The position numbers and the translations under genes were made by a program. 10,416 nt of DNA from Dehalococcoidia bacterium (GTDB lineage: Bacteria > Chloroflexota > Dehalococcoidia > Dehalococcoidales > Fen-1064): positions 10,348-20,763 of the forward strand of contig PMBW01000297.1 in assembly GCA_003153075.1 (NCBI GenBank), in the 5' to 3' direction. Positions 7,160 through 10,416 of the stretch are shown here, one piece after another. Under the pieces are notes generated by a model that had not been told where the DNA came from, ran no database searches, and saw only the letters and a list, made by a program, of their open reading frames with translations. Position 1 is the stretch's first letter. Every line of letters begins with the position of its first letter.

Positions 7160-8590
7160 TTAAGTTTTATTAATTGGTGTGGCATTCTTTTGTTTCGGTA
7201 TCGTGAAAATGAATTTGCTGCCGCGTCCATCCGGCAGATATGGACTTTCCGCCCAGATCTTCCCGCCGTGCGCGACGATGATCCGTTTGGAGATGGACAA
7301 TCCCAGCCCCGAGCCTTTTACTTCCACGTTGCTGCCCCGGCAGAACTCATCGAACAATCTGGGCAGATCTTTCGGCGGAATCCCGATCCCTGTATCGACG
7401 ACCTCTACCCTGATCTCGTCCGTATTTTCCGTCAGCTTGATATTAATTGACCCCTCGTTAGTGTAGTTTATCGCATTATTGGTCAGATTGGTAACTACCT
7501 GCTGCAACCGGCGGCTGGAACCGTAAATAACGGGGGATTGCGCGGGCAGTTCCACCGTCAATTGCAGGCCTTTTTTATTTGCCAGGATATCCAGGCCTTC
7601 GAGCGAACGCGAAATAACGTCGTTTAAAGATATTTCCGCCATTTCCTGTTTGAGCTGGCCTAGCTCAATGCGGGGGATATCCAATAAGTCGGTAATTAAA
7701 ACGAGCAGACCGTCAATACGCCGTGACGATCGCTGCAGCCAATCTTTTTGTTCTTCGTTTGTCTCGCCGGCGTATCCGTCCAGCACATAAGAAATACAGC
7801 TTTGCACTGCAACTAGCGGAGCCTGCAGATCATGGGCCACGACGCTGAGCAGCCGTACAAAACGGGTCCGTTCCTCTTTCAGGTGCGCGACTTCGCCGGA
7901 GAACCTTTCCAGTTCGCGCTTGTCTTCCTCCATCAGCTGGTCGCGCAGTTCGTCCACTTTCAGGTGTTGCTGCCGCAATTCTCCGGCAACTGCCGTACTG
8001 ATGTACGTGCTGGTATAGTTTAACACTGCCAGAGTGACGATAATGCTCAAGACGTAGTTCAACTGCTGGTAGAGTGTATCGGAGACAAAACCGGTCAGGT
8101 TCACATGCCCGATAATCCCGCTGTATTCAAGGAATGCCAGCAGCGCCACCATCCCGACGGCAATGGTCGTCAGTTCGTAGGCGCGGCGCCGGTTAAGCAG
8201 GATACTGGCGGCTGTTGTATGGATAACATAAACGAAGACGAAGGGGTTGGTAATCCCGCCTGTATAATGGAGCAGGACCGTCAATACCCCCAGATCGAGC
8301 AGAACCTGGATATATCCGCTGATTTGCGCGCGCCTGATGACAAGTTCATTATCTTCGCGGGCCAGCCTTCTGTTCCATAAATACATCCAGAGATTGTAGG
8401 CTAAAAGAAAAGCACAGGTGATAAAAACTGGCAAGGTTTGAAAGCCGATATTGAAAACGTACCTGGCAAATAGCGCCACGGCAATAATGCCCAGCACCAC
8501 TAGCCATCTCATCCTGACGAAAACGCTGAGACGGACTTTGAGGGCTTTTAATTCGGGGATGTATCCGGGAACCGGTTCTCTTTTGGACAC
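7160..8590 (-). CDS. Membrane histidine kinase with RegB-like GGxxNPF sensor motif
   Basis: The 476-residue protein has six predicted membrane helices (about 29-46, 54-71, 92-109, 117-132, 138-155, 176-196) and no large external domain. A charged coiled-coil linker (about 203-245) leads to a HisKA domain with H253 in VAHDLQAPL. The ATPase domain has the N box (N368, N372), the G1 box DTGIGIPP (399-406), the F box LFDEF (412-416) and the G2 box GSGLGLSISK (426-435). The short TM3-TM4 loop reads GGITNPF (111-117), matching the GGxxNPF heptapeptide that binds quinone in RegB/PrrB redox sensor kinases. A quinone-redox signal is thus inferred. The overall kinase core is of the ordinary PhoR/ResE-like class. 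The start is GTG 8590-8588, supported by GGAGGG at 7 nt. The response regulator follows immediately. Confidence 0.93.
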   Translation of the reverse strand: MSKREPVPGYIPELKALKVRLSVFVRMRWLVVLGIIAVALFARYVFNIGFQTLPVFITCAFLLAYNLWMYLWNRRLAREDNELVIRRAQISGYIQVLLDLGVLTVLLHYTGGITNPFVFVYVIHTTAASILLNRRRAYELTTIAVGMVALLAFLEYSGIIGHVNLTGFVSDTLYQQLNYVLSIIVTLAVLNYTSTYISTAVAGELRQQHLKVDELRDQLMEEDKRELERFSGEVAHLKEERTRFVRLLSVVAHDLQAPLVAVQSCISYVLDGYAGETNEEQKDWLQRSSRRIDGLLVLITDLLDIPRIELGQLKQEMAEISLNDVISRSLEGLDILANKKGLQLTVELPAQSPVIYGSSRRLQQVVTNLTNNAINYTNEGSINIKLTENTDEIRVEVVDTGIGIPPKDLPRLFDEFCRGSNVEVKGSGLGLSISKRIIVAHGGKIWAESPYLPDGRGSKFIFTIPKQKNATPINKT

Positions 8591-8597
8591 CGTACAA

Positions 8598-8603
8598 CCC
8601 TCC
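8598..8603 (-). promoter_or_regulatory. Ribosome binding site that supports the GTG start of the kinase
   Basis: GGAGGG on the - strand lies 7 nt before GTG 8590. No ATG in this frame near the N terminus has a comparable site, so the GTG start is preferred. Confidence 0.7.
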
Positions 8604-8634
8604 GGCTGTCATTAGAAATTGCTTTTACATGTCT

Positions 8635-8662
8635 TTAATACAATTTTCCAACTAATAACAAA
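8635..8662 (-). promoter_or_regulatory. Candidate promoter of the kinase-regulator operon
   Basis: On the - strand TTTGTT (8662-8657) and TATTAA (8640-8635) are 16 nt apart, inside an AT-rich spacer about 45 nt before the kinase start. The match to sigma-70 boxes is loose and other pairs in this AT-rich stretch are possible. A terminator upstream of it makes a promoter somewhere in 8604-8800 likely. Confidence 0.3.
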
Positions 8663-8801
8663 ATCATCACAGTTTTATCTGCTATCTGTATATTCATTCT
8701 AACCTATGTTATCGCAAAAATGTGTTAAATATTTATATCAAAATGTCACAGTCCGGTAAAGACAAATACGGTAATGCCGTGGAATTGCCGCTGAAAAACG
8801 A

Positions 8802-8834
8802 GAAGGGCTGCAGCGCTTATCACTGCAGCCCTTC
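8802..8834 (-). terminator. Rho-independent terminator of the glycosidase gene
   Basis: A perfect 12-bp inverted repeat, GAAGGGCTGCAG (8802-8813) with CTGCAGCCCTTC (8823-8834), encloses a 9-nt loop 31 nt downstream of the glycosidase stop. On the - strand it is followed by TCGTTTTT. It separates the glycosidase transcript from the kinase operon. Confidence 0.85.
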
Positions 8835-8865
8835 AAAAAATCAGACGAATATTAAAATAGCGGGC

Positions 8866-10416
8866 TTAGGCGTCGCACATAATTACGCGCACCACGCCAA
8901 TATTGGGTTCCACCCAGGCGCCGTGATACGTTTCATCGCCGTTACGCCGCCGGTCAGCAACAAAGGCGCCGTTAGCATCAAAATGGCCTTCCTCGATGCT
9001 GAGGGTATAGCCCACCCCGATACCGTGGGGCCAGCGCGCAGTAATTTTCGGAGCCTGGACCTTATCGTAAGGCGGTTTGTGGTTGATGTGCAGGCGGCAG
9101 TTGTTACCGGCCAGATAGAATTCATTCCTGCCGGCCTGTATTACCAGCCCCGCGCCGCGGTTGTTATCGGGCGGATTGCGGGGCACGTAGGCCGGCCGCC
9201 AATCCCCGAATTCGACGATGCCGGTATATCCGTCAAAGTCCAGCCGCAGCACGTCTTCTTTTTCCGGTTGCAGTATCGCCTGGATCTTACCCGTGCCCTG
9301 GTATTTGATCACCAACGGCATTAGTGAGGTTACACACTGGATCAGGTTCATTTTCTGGATACTCTCAGGAATGACCATTGTATCCCCGTAGACGCGGTTC
9401 ATGTGTAGATAGCCGAAAAAGTGGCCGATGCAATTATAGTTAGCGATGGCGTACAGCATATTCGGGCTGCCGAACGATTCCGGGACGAAAAGCGGGTTGT
9501 CTTCCCGCGCGTATTTAGCGGCAACAAAATTGTATTCTTTCGGATCGCGGATATACAGATCCGGCCCGATCACATCGACATTAGGCGTAAACCATTTCCA
9601 GATATCCAGTACCTTATAATCGACGGCAGGTCCGGCGATATTAATGATCATCGGCAGGTTATAGGCTGATTTGCCGGCCCTGGCCACGGCATCGATGCAG
9701 GTCGCGAGACCCCAGGTGTGGGAGATTGGTCCGGCGGCCTGACCGAACAGTTCAGGCCAGTTGCCGGATTCTTTGGCTCCTTCTTTCTTCCATTCGTCGT
9801 ATACTTCCCCTTTTCCGGCGGCTTTCATTGCGGTGATCAGCTGCGCAGGCACGGGGCCGTTGAATGATGCCAGCGCTTCCGGAGCGTAATCGTGATCCTG
9901 TTCCGTGATGTTCGGCTCGTTTTCCACCTGCAGGGCCAGCACGGTATGCTCGGCGCTGTCTTTTGTTTTCAGGTGCTTGCATAATGCGGTGAATACTTTT
10001 TTATCAGCGTCAATGGTTGCCTTGCAGTGTGAAGAAAGCACCCAGATATCCTTGCCATCTATTGCTTTCTCCCGCTTAAAGCGCGTCGGGTTGGTCTTGA
10101 CCCACGTCGGGGCGAAATCCATGGTGCCGTTCTTCCAGGTGGCAAACCAGACCAGGATTATTTTGACATCGTTTTTACGGGCAAGGGAAATAAGCGTATC
10201 CACGCTGGAAAAATCATATTTTCCTTCTTCCGGTTCCACCTGATCCCAGAATACGGGGAACTCTCCAGCATTACCGTGCGCTGTTTTGATCGCTTTGAAA
10301 GCTTCTTCAACCTCGGCTTCATCACGTGCGCTGTAACCGCTCTGGCACAAAAACTCCGCGCCGACCGGGAGAAAGGGCTTCCCATCCACCATAAATAAAC
10401 GTTTTACCTCGGCCAT
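8866..10416 (-). CDS. Beta-galactosidase-like glycoside hydrolase (GH35/GH42 type, DUF5597-like C terminus)
   Basis: The 516-residue protein starts at an ATG on the very last base of the window, so its ribosome binding site is not visible. Residues 1-340 look like a clan-A TIM barrel: DGKPFLPVGAE at the N terminus, FPVFWDQVEPEEGKYDFS (53-70), WFATWKNG (90-97), the acid/base motif QVENEPN with E167 as likely proton donor, and VPESFG with E313 as likely nucleophile. The GPVPAQLITAM segment and the DIWKWFTPNVDVIGPDLYI segment resemble the GH35 proteins that carry a C-terminal DUF5597 beta domain, here about 360-516. There is no signal peptide, so it should act in the cytoplasm on imported oligosaccharides or glycosides. 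Exact sugar specificity cannot be read from sequence. It is separated from the downstream kinase by a terminator and 275 nt, so it is probably a separate transcription unit. Confidence 0.82.
   Translation of the reverse strand: MAEVKRLFMVDGKPFLPVGAEFLCQSGYSARDEAEVEEAFKAIKTAHGNAGEFPVFWDQVEPEEGKYDFSSVDTLISLARKNDVKIILVWFATWKNGTMDFAPTWVKTNPTRFKREKAIDGKDIWVLSSHCKATIDADKKVFTALCKHLKTKDSAEHTVLALQVENEPNITEQDHDYAPEALASFNGPVPAQLITAMKAAGKGEVYDEWKKEGAKESGNWPELFGQAAGPISHTWGLATCIDAVARAGKSAYNLPMIINIAGPAVDYKVLDIWKWFTPNVDVIGPDLYIRDPKEYNFVAAKYAREDNPLFVPESFGSPNMLYAIANYNCIGHFFGYLHMNRVYGDTMVIPESIQKMNLIQCVTSLMPLVIKYQGTGKIQAILQPEKEDVLRLDFDGYTGIVEFGDWRPAYVPRNPPDNNRGAGLVIQAGRNEFYLAGNNCRLHINHKPPYDKVQAPKITARWPHGIGVGYTLSIEEGHFDANGAFVADRRRNGDETYHGAWVEPNIGVVRVIMCDA

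Noticed and set aside
7796..7798. Cys265 of the kinase, resembling by number the redox-active Cys265 of RegB
   Set aside because: In RegB the cysteine lies about 40 residues after the phosphorylated His; here it is only 12 residues after H253. The shared number is coincidence.
8722..9324. 200-codon open frame on the + strand
   Set aside because: It overlaps the 3' part of the glycosidase on the opposite strand, has no ribosome binding site of note and its translation has no recognisable family features; it also runs through the terminator hairpin. It is a shadow frame.
9905..10243. 112-codon open frame on the + strand
   Set aside because: Antisense to the catalytic domain of the glycosidase, which has clear family motifs; no independent support.

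Overview
The window looks like a piece of a bacterial chromosome, probably from an uncultivated lineage close to Chloroflexota (Dehalococcoidia-like). That guess rests only on recalled style: tandem oligopeptide-type lipoproteins with Ser/Thr/Pro-rich tethers and a leaderless GH35-type enzyme. No rRNA, tRNA or ribosomal marker is present, so the taxonomy is weak.

Layout. Bases 1-6593 (+ strand) hold a nutrient-binding cluster: a 5'-truncated SBP_bac_5 substrate-binding protein (1-1605), a two-domain cupin (1687-2637), then two complete lipoprotein SBP_bac_5 paralogues (2773-4647 and 4716-6593). No permease or ATPase gene lies in the window. A hairpin terminator (6612-6646) closes this block. 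The - strand then carries, in transcription order, a cytoplasmic beta-galactosidase-like enzyme (10416-8866) with its own terminator (8802-8834), a six-helix membrane histidine kinase (8590-7160) and a CheY-like single-domain response regulator (7144-6767). The kinase and regulator form a tight operon that converges on the SBP cluster, with a second hairpin at 6722-6751.

How the parts may work together. The SBPs would capture peptides or oligosaccharides at the cell surface and hand them to an ABC transporter encoded elsewhere. The cupin may modify or sense a related small molecule. The kinase carries the GGxxNPF heptapeptide in its TM3-TM4 loop, the signature of the RegB/PrrB quinone-sensing kinases, so it may report the redox state of the respiratory pool to a diffusible receiver protein. 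The glycosidase would act on an internalised sugar. These links are inference from position.

Most notable observations: (1) a 96-bp direct repeat with one mismatch covers the 5' leader, ribosome binding site and signal-peptide codons of the two complete SBP genes, while the mature coding regions have diverged heavily at synonymous sites; (2) the kinase combines a RegB-like sensor motif with an output-less regulator; (3) the cupin is an internal tandem duplication with an unusual His at the usual Glu ligand position in both halves.
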